Positions 1 to 7,057 of a stretch of DNA of 9,542 nucleotides are shown piece after piece. The stretch is from assembly GCA_016793185.1 (NCBI GenBank), contig JAEUIK010000786.1, positions 1-9,542 of the forward strand. Reading direction: 5' to 3'. The number at the start of each line of letters is the position of its first letter. Positions within the stretch are counted from its first letter, which is position 1. Under the pieces are notes generated by a model. That model worked only from the letters and a program-made list of their open reading frames with translations. It was not told where the DNA came from and searched no databases. This stretch comes from Planctomycetaceae bacterium (lineage in GTDB: Bacteria; Planctomycetota; Planctomycetia; Pirellulales; JAEUIK01). The position numbers and the translations under genes were made by a program.

Positions 1-1
1 C

Positions 2-487
2 TACCTCACTGACACCGGCGGCGGCAACGTCATCTACTTTGCCGAGGCCGCGGCCAATAGCGCGATCCAGTCGAGCCTCCGCAACGACCTGTCGAAGCTG
101 ACCCCGCACCTGCGGATCGTCACGAACAACGGCCCCACGAGCGTCGGAGGCGGCGGGACGCGGCGACGACCGGAGGCGCCCCCATTCGCGGGCGACGTGC
201 CCCCTCCGCCGCCTCCCCCGCCCCCGCCCGCCAACACGGCGTCGGTCGCCGGCAAGGTCACGAACTCCCGCGGCTCGGGTATCTCCGGGGCGAGGGTCGC
301 ATTGACCGACGCCAGCGGCAAAACGGTCACCGTCACGACCAACTCCGGCGGCAACTACCAGATCAACAACCTGGCCGCGGGACGCTACACGCTGACCGTC
401 TCGGCCTCTCGATACTCGACGCAGCGGCGCACGCTCACCCTGGGAAGCACGAAGCTCACCCTGAACGTGACGCTGCAGCGCTCGTAG
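2..487 (+). CDS. C-terminal part of a protein with polyproline linker and carboxypeptidase-regulatory-like domain
   Basis: The frame is open from the left edge to a TAG at 485-487, so this is the last 161 residues of a longer protein. Three parts are visible. First comes a segment of about 45 residues of unknown family (it contains NVIYFAEAAANSAIQSSL). Next is a Gly/Arg/Pro-rich linker ending in ten consecutive prolines (about 200-229). Last is an 80-residue beta-rich domain with the pattern GKVTNSRGSGISGARVAL, then GNYQINNLAAGRYTLTVSA. That pattern is typical of carboxypeptidase-regulatory-like (CarboxypepD_reg, Ig-like) modules, which usually occur in secreted or surface proteins. A GTG at 197 could be mistaken for a start, but the frame is open well upstream of it and it lies inside the proline linker. 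The role of the whole protein is unknown; an extracellular or virion-surface role is a guess. Confidence 0.75.
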   Translation, partial: YLTDTGGGNVIYFAEAAANSAIQSSLRNDLSKLTPHLRIVTNNGPTSVGGGGTRRRPEAPPFAGDVPPPPPPPPPPANTASVAGKVTNSRGSGISGARVALTDASGKTVTVTTNSGGNYQINNLAAGRYTLTVSASRYSTQRRTLTLGSTKLTLNVTLQRS

Positions 488-549
488 GCGCCGCCTCCTT
501 TCCGCCCCACCCGCAAACGCTCGAACCGCCAACACTCAGGAGACCAGCC

Positions 550-1335
550 ATGCTGCAGGAATTTGTGGAAACCATCGCGCAACTCTCGGCCGAAAAGGTC
601 GAGGCCCGCGAAAAAGCCAAACGCCCCGAGTTCCTCAACGACCCGAAGGATCCGACTCACTACTACCTGCTCAACGGCGGGGTGCTCGAGGAGAAGGACG
701 TTCCCGCCCCGCCGCGGCAGCACGTCGTCTACGACCGCGACTCCCTGGTCCGCTTGGCGCAGCGGGCCAAGGAGCTCAATCAGCAGCCCGCCCTCTGGCA
801 TGACCACGCCCGAATCGTCCTCGTGTGGGACGATCTGGAGCGGCGGGAGCGTGTCGATTGGATGTTCGAATTCACGGAACTCTGGCAGGCGATCCTGGCG
901 ATCAATGGCAAACCGCTCAAGCAAGCGGAGATGGTCCGGGCCCTGCGGTTTAGCCTGGCCGACGCGATCAGCGCGCCCGAGCTGTTGAACACGGTCCGCG
1001 AGATTCGCTTCAAGAAATCGAACGAAGCGAACGTCGTCATCCAACAGGGGCGCGAATCCCTGGGGCGCACGATCGAGATGGAAGTCACCGGGGCCGACGC
1101 CCTTCCCGAGGCCGTCACGCTGCACGGGGTGAGCATCTACCGCGAGGTACCCCATCCGCTCGACCTGCGATTCGGTCTGGAGATCGACACGGCCGAGGAG
1201 ACGTTCACGCTCAAGGCCCTGGCCGACGTCCTGCCGACGGCCCTGGAGATGACCCTGGCAGAGAGCCATCGCGTGCTGACCGAGGCGCTCCGCGTGGCCG
1301 GCCTGGAGGTGCCGGTCTATTTCGGCCAGCCCTGA
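550..1335 (+). CDS. DUF2303 (YfdQ)-like protein
   Basis: This encodes 261 residues, a length matching the DUF2303 family, which is known mainly from prophages (E. coli YfdQ) and has no established function. Family-like traits are the N-terminal helix, a beta-strand block with VLVWDDLERRERVDW (about 91-104), then FTELWQAILAINGKPLKQAE (about 108-127). Further traits are a central segment about preserving EIRFKKSNEANVVIQ (151-165) and a C-terminal part with LDLRFGLEID (204-213). The start is supported by AGGAG at 538-542, seven bases before ATG. The gene stands alone, with 62 bp before it and 222 bp after it. The family call rests on recalled pattern and length, so it is moderate. No catalytic motif, signal peptide or membrane segment is seen, suggesting a cytoplasmic protein. 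Confidence 0.6.
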   Translation: MLQEFVETIAQLSAEKVEAREKAKRPEFLNDPKDPTHYYLLNGGVLEEKDVPAPPRQHVVYDRDSLVRLAQRAKELNQQPALWHDHARIVLVWDDLERRERVDWMFEFTELWQAILAINGKPLKQAEMVRALRFSLADAISAPELLNTVREIRFKKSNEANVVIQQGRESLGRTIEMEVTGADALPEAVTLHGVSIYREVPHPLDLRFGLEIDTAEETFTLKALADVLPTALEMTLAESHRVLTEALRVAGLEVPVYFGQP

Positions 1336-1557
1336 TCGATAGATGCGCTCGCTGCTGCGGCCCGGCGGGTCCGGGACGCGGATGGTTCGTTTCGCCGTTT
1401 GCGGCAGTCTCGTTACGACGGAAAGCTCTCGACAGCCCCCGGCGGGATACGCCGCGGGAACAGGCCGCGTCCAGCTGAACCATCGGCGAAGGGTGTTCGA
1501 GTCGCCCCAGCCGCGATTTGTCGGTCACCAGTTCTCCTGACATGAAGGAACCGCACG
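1336..1557. other. 222-bp non-coding gap with hairpin and T-arm-like motif
   Basis: No convincing gene is seen here. A 5-bp perfect stem (CCCGG at 1361-1365, CCGGG at 1371-1375, 5-base loop) sits 26 bases after the DUF2303-like stop. It has no T-run, so it is only a weak terminator candidate. A second small stem is CGGCG (1440-1444) with CGCCG (1450-1454). At 1491-1507 the sequence folds as a perfect tRNA T-arm (see findings). The short open frame at 1343-1540 has no ribosome binding site and no recognisable protein character. The gap probably also holds the promoter of the ParB-like gene, but no clear -35/-10 pair was found. Confidence 0.5.
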
Positions 1558-3279
1558 ATGGCGACGGCCACCAAGATCAAGGCGCCGAGCGACCTGCAAG
1601 GGGGCAAACCCCCAAAGAAACCTGCCCGCGGCCGCGAGCCGTTGCTCAACGGCCAGGGGAAGACGCCCGCGGCGAAGGGGAAATCCGCACCGAAAAAACC
1701 CCGCGGCGCCGCTGGCATCCCCGTCGTGGAGGACGACGCCGAGGGGCAGGGGACCGGAGCAAACGCCCCGAGCGAGCTGGGTCCGGTCAAAACGCTGTTC
1801 GTGGCCATCGACTCGATCGACGCCAGCCCCACCAACCCACGGCAGCACTTCGACCCGGCGGCAATCGACGAGCTGGCCGAGTCGATAAAGGCGGTCGGGC
1901 TGCTGCAGCCCATCCTGGTTCGACCGCGGCTCCATCGGTACCAGATCGTCGCCGGCGAACGGCGCTGGCGCGCGGCGAAAGCGGCGGGGCTTGAACAGAT
2001 CGAGGTGAAGTGCCGCTCGCTCAACGACTGGCAGACGCTCAGGGTCCAGTGGACCGAGAACGCGGAGCGCTCGGACATCAACGAGATCGAGGAGGCGCTG
2101 CACTTCCAGCGAATGCTCGACGCCCGCCCGGGGCTCACCCAGCAGCAGCTGGCCAGCGATTTGGGGACGTCGCAGGCCCAGGTCGCCAACCGGCTGCGGC
2201 TGCTGGAGCTGCCCAAGGCCTGGCAGCAGCGGGTTATTTCACAGGAAATAACCGCCTCGCACGCCCGCGAGCTGGTGCCGTTCGTCCGGCACACCCAGGC
2301 GCTCGAGCAACTCGTCGACGCGATCGAGGAAGACGGGGTCGGCTCGGTCAAGCGTTTTCGGGATCTGATCGAGGACGAGGTTCGCGTCATGGGTGTCAAG
2401 CTGAACGACCGGGTGTGGGACTCCGCGGCCGGCAAGTGGATCGACTGGGCGGTGCCGCTCACCGACGACGAGCGCGAACGGTGGGGCGTCATCGAGATCA
2501 AGGATCGCGGCGGCCAGCCGCACCTCTACGCGATCCCCTGCAACGAGGCCCAGCAGGCCCGAGACCAGGCTCGGCAATTTCGGATCGACGAGGCCCGCAA
2601 GAAGGCCGAGAAGCGCGCCGCGAAGATTGCCGCCGCGAAGCCGGGCGAGTCGTCGGCCGAGACCGCCTCACGCCGCGACGAGCAGTTCCGTAAGCGGCTC
2701 GCCGCCTGGCGGACCGATTGGCTGCGGGTGTTGTGCGCCGAACGGATGAAGGAACCGGACAACGCCCGGATCGCGGAGATCTTCTTTCTGGCGATGGTGC
2801 AGGAGCCGTTCGTCTGGGAGAAGTCCGACCCTTTTGAACAGATCGTAGACCGCATCCCCACGGCGCCAAAGGGTGGCTGGGGGAGCGGTTCTCTCTACGA
2901 GCGGGTCCGCGCGTGCGCGACGGCCGTCGAGCTCGACGAGCTGCGGATCACGATGGCCTGCAGCCTGCTGGTTGACGAGGACAACGACCCGCTGCAGCTC
3001 GTGGAGCACGGCGACGTCGAAGACCTGGCGGACGAGCTCGAGCTGCTGCCCGACCTCGAAGCGATCTGGATGGCGAAGCAGGCGGGCGACTTGAGCGAGG
3101 CGTATTGGGCGCTGCACACCAAGGAGCAGCTCGAGGCGCTGGGCGAGGAGCTGCGGGTCGAGTTCCGCGAAACCTCGAAGAAGGGGATGGTCGAGCAGCT
3201 CGTCGAGACGCTGGGCCTCAAGCTGCCGGCCGAACTGGGCGGGAGCAAAGGGCAGAAGCGAAAGCGAAAGGGCTCGTGA
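1558..3279 (+). CDS. ParB/RepB/Spo0J-family protein with long C-terminal extension
   Basis: This encodes 573 residues. Residues 1-75 form a basic, low-complexity tail. Residues 79-180 carry the ParB N-terminal domain: box I NPRQ (93-96), box II GERRWRAA (133-140, the phosphate-binding GERRxR motif of ParB CTPases) and box III ENAERSDINEIEEA (167-180). A helix-turn-helix follows at about 193-219 (TQQQLASDLGTSQAQVANRL). The family binds DNA sites and spreads as a CTP-dependent clamp in plasmid or chromosome segregation; phage members also exist with other roles. The C-terminal 300 residues exceed the usual ParB length. They hold a charged helix (about 333-385) and a final basic region, with a possible SAP-like helix pair at about 519-552. 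AAGGA at 1545-1549 supports the start. No ParA gene adjoins it and no consensus parS was seen, so a segregation role is unproven. Confidence 0.9.
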   Translation: MATATKIKAPSDLQGGKPPKKPARGREPLLNGQGKTPAAKGKSAPKKPRGAAGIPVVEDDAEGQGTGANAPSELGPVKTLFVAIDSIDASPTNPRQHFDPAAIDELAESIKAVGLLQPILVRPRLHRYQIVAGERRWRAAKAAGLEQIEVKCRSLNDWQTLRVQWTENAERSDINEIEEALHFQRMLDARPGLTQQQLASDLGTSQAQVANRLRLLELPKAWQQRVISQEITASHARELVPFVRHTQALEQLVDAIEEDGVGSVKRFRDLIEDEVRVMGVKLNDRVWDSAAGKWIDWAVPLTDDERERWGVIEIKDRGGQPHLYAIPCNEAQQARDQARQFRIDEARKKAEKRAAKIAAAKPGESSAETASRRDEQFRKRLAAWRTDWLRVLCAERMKEPDNARIAEIFFLAMVQEPFVWEKSDPFEQIVDRIPTAPKGGWGSGSLYERVRACATAVELDELRITMACSLLVDEDNDPLQLVEHGDVEDLADELELLPDLEAIWMAKQAGDLSEAYWALHTKEQLEALGEELRVEFRETSKKGMVEQLVETLGLKLPAELGGSKGQKRKRKGS

Positions 3280-3596
3280 TGGCCAGCCGCCGCAAACTGA
3301 CCGACGAGCATGTGCGCATCCAGCTCACCGACTTTGCCAAGCGGCATCCGGGGGTCTGGTTTCGCGCCGGCGACGTCCTGGGGCGCGCCGAGGGGCTCGT
3401 CATGGTCCGCACCGCCTGGCAGCTCGCCCGCTCGGGCGTCCTGCAGCAGTTCGATCTCGAGTGCTGGGAATGCCTGAGCGTGCTCTGGCTCTGCCTCAAT
3501 CCGGTCAAATCGCTCACCGAGGCTCTCCGCGAGGTCCCCGGGCACAGCGAGTGGGCCTGCCGCGCGGCCCAACCGATCGAGGTGGCGAGTGGCTGA
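3279..3596 (+). CDS. Small winged-helix-like hypothetical protein
   Basis: This encodes 105 residues. The ATG at 3279 shares one base with the TGA of the ParB-like gene (TGATG), indicating translational coupling; the frame is open further upstream but that part lies within the ParB-like gene. The middle part (GVWFRAGDVLGRAEGLVMVR, residues 25-44, then TAWQLARSGVLQQFD) reads like a helix-turn-helix with a following wing: an entry helix, a recognition-like helix, then a short strand. Three cysteines occur (62, 65, 72: CWEC then C), with no complete metal-site pattern. I do not recognise the family. A small DNA-binding accessory protein of the element is the most likely role, by inference from fold and context. 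Confidence 0.75.
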   Translation: MASRRKLTDEHVRIQLTDFAKRHPGVWFRAGDVLGRAEGLVMVRTAWQLARSGVLQQFDLECWECLSVLWLCLNPVKSLTEALREVPGHSEWACRAAQPIEVASG

Positions 3597-4602
3597 CAAG
3601 TCACACATCGAATGGACCGACGCAACGTGGAACCCTGTCGTCGGCTGCGACAAGGTCTCGCCCGGCTGCGCCCATTGCTATGCCGAACGCGTCGCCAAGC
3701 GCCTGCAGGCGATGGGAAAGCCGGGCTACGAGGGCGTTGTCGATGCCAAGGGGCGCTGGACCGGGCGGCTGAACGTCGTCGCGGACCGGCTGTTGGATCC
3801 GATCCGCTGGAAACGGCCGCGGAAGGTGTTCGTCAACTCGATGAGCGACCTGTTTCACCCCAACGTGCCGCGCAGCACGATCGCCGCCGTGTTCGGAGTG
3901 ATGGCGACCGCGCGGCCGCATAAGTTTCAGGTCCTCACCAAGCGCGCGGGTCGGATGCGAGAAATCGTCAGCGAACTGACGCTGGAAGAGTGCCTGAATA
4001 CTGAATTCGCCTGCCTGGCACCCGACTACCTGCCGGATTGGCCGCTCAAGAACGTCTGGCTGGGGGTCTCGGTCGAGAACCAGGCGACGGCCGACGATCG
4101 CGTGCCGCTGCTGCTCGATACGCCGGCGGCCGTCCGCTGGCTGTCGTGCGAGCCGCTACTGGGGCCGCTCGATCTGACGGACATCCCGGCGCCGACTGGC
4201 CGCGATGGGTTGCGGTTTAATGCGCTGCGACACGACGACGCTCGCTACTACGAGGCCCCTACGCTGCTCGATTGGGTGGTAGTCGGGGGCGAGAGTGGGC
4301 ATCGCGCTCGGCCGATGCACCCCGATTGGGCCCGCTCCCTGCGCGATCAATGCCGCGACGGGGACGTGCCATTCTTCTTCAAGCAATGGGGCGAATGGGC
4401 TCCGGCCGACGGGGCTGGCCGCATCCGCGCTGTAGAACCGCGCCGAATCAGCGATCGCGGCGACGACCTCACCAGCGCTCCGGAACTGTGGTGCAGCGAT
4501 CGGTACATGACTGACGCGTATGTCTACCGCGTCGGCAAGAAGGCCGCGGGCCGGCTACTCGACGGTAGGACCTGGGACGAGTTCCCCAAGGAGGCATCGT
4601 GA
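3589..4602 (+). CDS. DUF5131 family protein (phage Gp37/Gp68 type)
   Basis: This encodes 337 residues and is a full-length, clear member of the family. The N-terminus has IEWTDATWNPVVGC followed by the three-cysteine signature C20-x6-C27-x2-C30-Y. Other family blocks are VFVNSMSDLFH (80-90), QVLTKR (114-119), WLGVSVENQ (157-165), SCEPLLGP (186-193), VVGGESG (231-237), FFFKQWGEW (262-270) and GRLLDGRTWDEFP (321-333). The cysteine cluster suggests an iron-sulphur cluster and distant kinship with radical SAM enzymes, but the reaction is unknown to me. The family is common in phages and mobile elements and often has a three-Cys-motif partner (TcmP) gene beside it; none is visible here. The start is GTG, overlapping the previous gene by 8 bases. 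It is co-transcribed with its neighbours by spacing. Confidence 0.93.
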   Translation: MADKSHIEWTDATWNPVVGCDKVSPGCAHCYAERVAKRLQAMGKPGYEGVVDAKGRWTGRLNVVADRLLDPIRWKRPRKVFVNSMSDLFHPNVPRSTIAAVFGVMATARPHKFQVLTKRAGRMREIVSELTLEECLNTEFACLAPDYLPDWPLKNVWLGVSVENQATADDRVPLLLDTPAAVRWLSCEPLLGPLDLTDIPAPTGRDGLRFNALRHDDARYYEAPTLLDWVVVGGESGHRARPMHPDWARSLRDQCRDGDVPFFFKQWGEWAPADGAGRIRAVEPRRISDRGDDLTSAPELWCSDRYMTDAYVYRVGKKAAGRLLDGRTWDEFPKEAS

Positions 4603-4832
4603 TCAAGCGCGGCAAACACGTCTGTCCGGTGGCGCGGTGTAGCGTCCTGGTTCCGAACCGGCTGTTGATGTGCCCCCGGCACTGGAGCCTGGTGCCACAC
4701 CGACTGAAGCGCGAGGTGTGGAAACACTACGTGCCGGGGCAAGAAGACACCGGCTACCAGACCGAAGCCTACAACGCCGCGGCCTGCGCGGCTCGGGACG
4801 CGGCCCAGGCTGCCGAGGAATCCAAGCGATGA
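4599..4832 (+). CDS. Small CCCH zinc-binding-like protein
   Basis: This encodes 77 residues. The GTG start overlaps the DUF5131 stop by four bases (GTGA) and is preceded by AAGGAGG at 4588-4594. Residues C9, C14, C25 and H28 form a C-x4-C-x10-C-x2-H set, followed by W29 and a basic helix (VPHRLKREVWKHY). Short phage proteins with this CxxHW-then-VP pattern are familiar to me from many phage genomes, but without a known function. The rest is a short Ala-rich helix. A structural zinc site and nucleic-acid binding are plausible inferences. No membrane segment is present. Confidence 0.8.
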   Translation: MIKRGKHVCPVARCSVLVPNRLLMCPRHWSLVPHRLKREVWKHYVPGQEDTGYQTEAYNAAACAARDAAQAAEESKR

Positions 4833-5080
4833 GCAAACACCGATTACCGCCGATGGGCGGACCGAGCGGGCCGCTGTACGGCCCCAACGTCGAATCCTAC
4901 GGCGTAGGGGATTGGTGCCCCACGCCGGACGGTTCGGGGCCAGCGACGGCGGTCGCACTGACGTTCCGCCTCGAAAGCGGCGTCGACATGGTCTTTCGAC
5001 TGAAGACGCCCGAGTCCGTCGATTTCTTGATCCAGTCGCTGCTGCGGCACAAACGCAGCGTCTGGCCGGAGTCACCCTGA
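4829..5080 (+). CDS. Hypothetical small protein
   Basis: This encodes 83 residues, starting with an ATG that overlaps the previous stop by four bases (ATGA). The frame is open far upstream, but the overlap junction fits the organisation of the whole cluster. The protein has a Gly/Pro-rich first third, then a likely beta hairpin (ATAVALTFRLESGVDMVFRL, residues 39-58), then a helix (ESVDFLIQSLLRHKRSVW). The mix of strands and a final helix suggests a small folded cytoplasmic protein. I do not recognise the family, and nothing in it indicates a function. Confidence 0.65.
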   Translation: MSKHRLPPMGGPSGPLYGPNVESYGVGDWCPTPDGSGPATAVALTFRLESGVDMVFRLKTPESVDFLIQSLLRHKRSVWPESP

Positions 5081-5346
5081 TGGACGAGAAGGCTCGGATT
5101 TCGCAATTCGTCAACTCGCTCTTCGCCAAACGCAACGAGCTGCGCCGGCGCTCGACGCATCAGGCGTACTACGAGGTGGTTGGGCCGGTGCGGCGGGCGC
5201 TGCGGGACGAAGTCGACTCGCACCGTGCCGAGTGCCTCCTCGACGCCTTCGAGCGGCTGGCGAAGCGGACCCCCAGGGACCGCTGGCCGATCCTGTCGGC
5301 CGCCCTGATCGACGAGTTCGAGGCCCAGACCGCGGAGCTGAATTGA
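5080..5346 (+). CDS. Hypothetical small helical protein
   Basis: This encodes 88 residues. The ATG shares one base with the preceding TGA, and its own TGA shares one base with the next ATG, so translation is coupled on both sides. The sequence is almost wholly helical and strongly charged (KARISQFVNSLFAKRNELRR near the start, LLDAFERLAKRTPRDRW at about 53-69), with no cysteines except one at residue 52. No family is recognised. Its position directly upstream of the ATPase gene makes a partner or accessory protein possible, but that is inference. Confidence 0.65.
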   Translation: MDEKARISQFVNSLFAKRNELRRRSTHQAYYEVVGPVRRALRDEVDSHRAECLLDAFERLAKRTPRDRWPILSAALIDEFEAQTAELN

Positions 5347-7055
5347 TGGGGGACACGATCAAGATCGGGTCGGCCAACGGAGAGGCCCTGGCGCTGAACG
5401 TCGCCCGGCTCGTCGATACGCGCATGCTGATTCAGGCGAATTCTGGCGGCGGCAAGAGCTGGCTCCTCCGACTAATCGCCGAGCAGACGATGGGCTACGT
5501 GCCGACGATCGTCCTCGACCCCGAGGGGGAATTCTTCACGCTCCGGGAGAAGTGCGACCTGGTGCTCGTCGGCCGCGAGGGTGAAATCCCGACCGACGTC
5601 CGCTCGGCGGCGCTCTTGGCCCGCAAGCTGGTCGAGCTCTCGGTCTCGGCCGTGATCGACCTGTACGACCTGCGACTCCCCGACCGCCGTCGGTTCGTCA
5701 AACTGTTCCTCGAATCGCTCCTGGCGTTGCCCCGCGCGCTGTGGGGACCCCGGTTGATCCTGATCGACGAGGCACACCTGTTTGCCCCCGAGCGGGCTGC
5801 CGGCGAGGCCGAATCGCTGGGGGCTGTGATCGACCTGGCGAGCCAGGGGCGCAAGCGGGGCTATGGTTGCGTCCTCTCGACCCAGCGGCTGTCGAAGCTG
5901 CACAAGGACGCCGCTGCCGAACTGAATAACGTGGCGATCGGGCGCACCTGGCTCGATCTCGACCAGCAACGGGCGGGCGACCTGCTGGGCATGAGCAAGC
6001 AAGAACGGGGCGGACTCCGCGAATTGGGCGAAGGGAACTGGTTCGCCTTCGGTCCCGCCTTCTCCCAACTGGGAGTCGTGCGGTTCAAGTCGGGCGCCGT
6101 CAAGACGAAGCATCCCTCTCCCGGCGACCGGCACAAGCTGAAGCCGCCGGCGCCGTCGACGGCGATCAAGGGAGTCGTCTCGCAGCTCACCGATCTCCCC
6201 GCCGCGGCCGAGGCCGAGGTGAAATCGCTCGAAGAGGCGAAGAAGCGCCTCCGCGAGCTCGAGCGGCAGCTGAAGGGAAAGCCCGTCGCGATCGACCAGG
6301 GGGCCATCGATCGCGCCTGCCAGGCGGCGGCCGAATCGGCCCGCCGCGATCTTGAGCGGCTGTGGCAGAAGAAACACCAGGCCGTCGATCGACAGTACGC
6401 CCAGGTCTGTAAGTCGCTGGCCAATATCCACGAACTGTCGAAAGCCCCCGAACAGGCAGCGGCCGTCGCGCCGGTGTTCGCCACGTCCACGCCGCGGCCG
6501 GTGCCCTTGCTCTCGAACGCGGTCATGCGCCGCCCGGTGAACCCGCCCACGAGCGTGCCGCCTGCGAACGGCCACGCGGCGACCGCCGACGGCGTGAAGC
6601 TCGGGAAGTGCGAGCGGGCGACGTTGCGGGCCTGCTTTTGGCTGCGGAACGAGGCGGCCACGAAGGCCAAGATCGCCTTCTATGCGGGCTATTCGATCAA
6701 GTCGAGCGGGTTCGACAACGCGCTCAGCTCGCTCCGTACGGCGGGCCTCTTGGAAGGGTTCATGATCACCGAGGCGGGGATCGAGGCCGCCGGCGAACCG
6801 GGGGACAAGCCCACCGGCGACCAGCTGCGTGAGTGGCTCCGACCCAAGTTGGGCCGCTGTGAGAACGCCGTCCTCGACGCCCTGATCGGCGGCGGTGGGA
6901 ATCCCCTCAGCAACGCCGAGATCGCCGAGGCTGCCGGCTACTCGACCGGGAGTTCCGGTTTCGACAACGCGCTCAGCACGCTCCGCACGCTCGAAGCGGC
7001 CGAGGGCTACGAGCGCACCGGGGGAACCAGGGCAGCGGACGTGTTTTTTGAATAG
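5346..7055 (+). CDS. HerA/DUF87-like ATPase with two repeated C-terminal domains
   Basis: This encodes 569 residues. Walker A is ANSGGGKS (31-38), Walker B is RLILIDEAH (136-144) with the catalytic-type DE, and VLSTQR (176-181) fits the sensor region of HerA/DUF87 ATPases. LDPEGEF (57-63) matches the conserved segment that follows the P-loop helix in this family. Related enzymes are hexameric DNA translocases or helicases. A coiled coil lies at about 285-312 and a Pro/Ala-rich linker at 365-415. Two copies of a 55-60-residue winged-helix-like domain follow (about 418-472 and 501-560), each with GYSxxSSGFDNALSxLRT. No NurA-like nuclease gene adjoins. The ATG at 5346 shares one base with the previous stop; no strong ribosome binding site is seen, so coupling probably drives initiation. 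A role in DNA movement or processing for the element is inferred. Confidence 0.88.
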   Translation: MGDTIKIGSANGEALALNVARLVDTRMLIQANSGGGKSWLLRLIAEQTMGYVPTIVLDPEGEFFTLREKCDLVLVGREGEIPTDVRSAALLARKLVELSVSAVIDLYDLRLPDRRRFVKLFLESLLALPRALWGPRLILIDEAHLFAPERAAGEAESLGAVIDLASQGRKRGYGCVLSTQRLSKLHKDAAAELNNVAIGRTWLDLDQQRAGDLLGMSKQERGGLRELGEGNWFAFGPAFSQLGVVRFKSGAVKTKHPSPGDRHKLKPPAPSTAIKGVVSQLTDLPAAAEAEVKSLEEAKKRLRELERQLKGKPVAIDQGAIDRACQAAAESARRDLERLWQKKHQAVDRQYAQVCKSLANIHELSKAPEQAAAVAPVFATSTPRPVPLLSNAVMRRPVNPPTSVPPANGHAATADGVKLGKCERATLRACFWLRNEAATKAKIAFYAGYSIKSSGFDNALSSLRTAGLLEGFMITEAGIEAAGEPGDKPTGDQLREWLRPKLGRCENAVLDALIGGGGNPLSNAEIAEAAGYSTGSSGFDNALSTLRTLEAAEGYERTGGTRAADVFFE

Positions 7056-7057
7056 GC

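Noticed and set aside
385..1269. Minus-strand open frame of 294 codons
   Set aside because: Shadow of the DUF2303-like gene; the plus strand has the ribosome binding site and family-like blocks.
1442..1518. Complete tRNA gene
   Set aside because: Only the T-arm folds; acceptor stem pairs 4 of 7, no anticodon stem of 5 bp can be formed at the required distance, and no CCA follows at the right place.
1413..2501. Long minus-strand open frame of 362 codons
   Set aside because: Lies opposite the ParB-like gene, is Ser/Arg-rich with no recognisable domain, and is a product of high G+C codon structure.
3105..3278. Longer upstream start for the small wHTH-like gene
   Set aside because: It would overlap the ParB-like gene by 175 bases; the TGATG junction at 3277-3281 fits the other junctions in the cluster.
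5472..6575. Minus-strand open frame of 367 codons
   Set aside because: Antisense to the ATPase whose Walker motifs are clear; low-complexity Arg/Gly/Leu composition.
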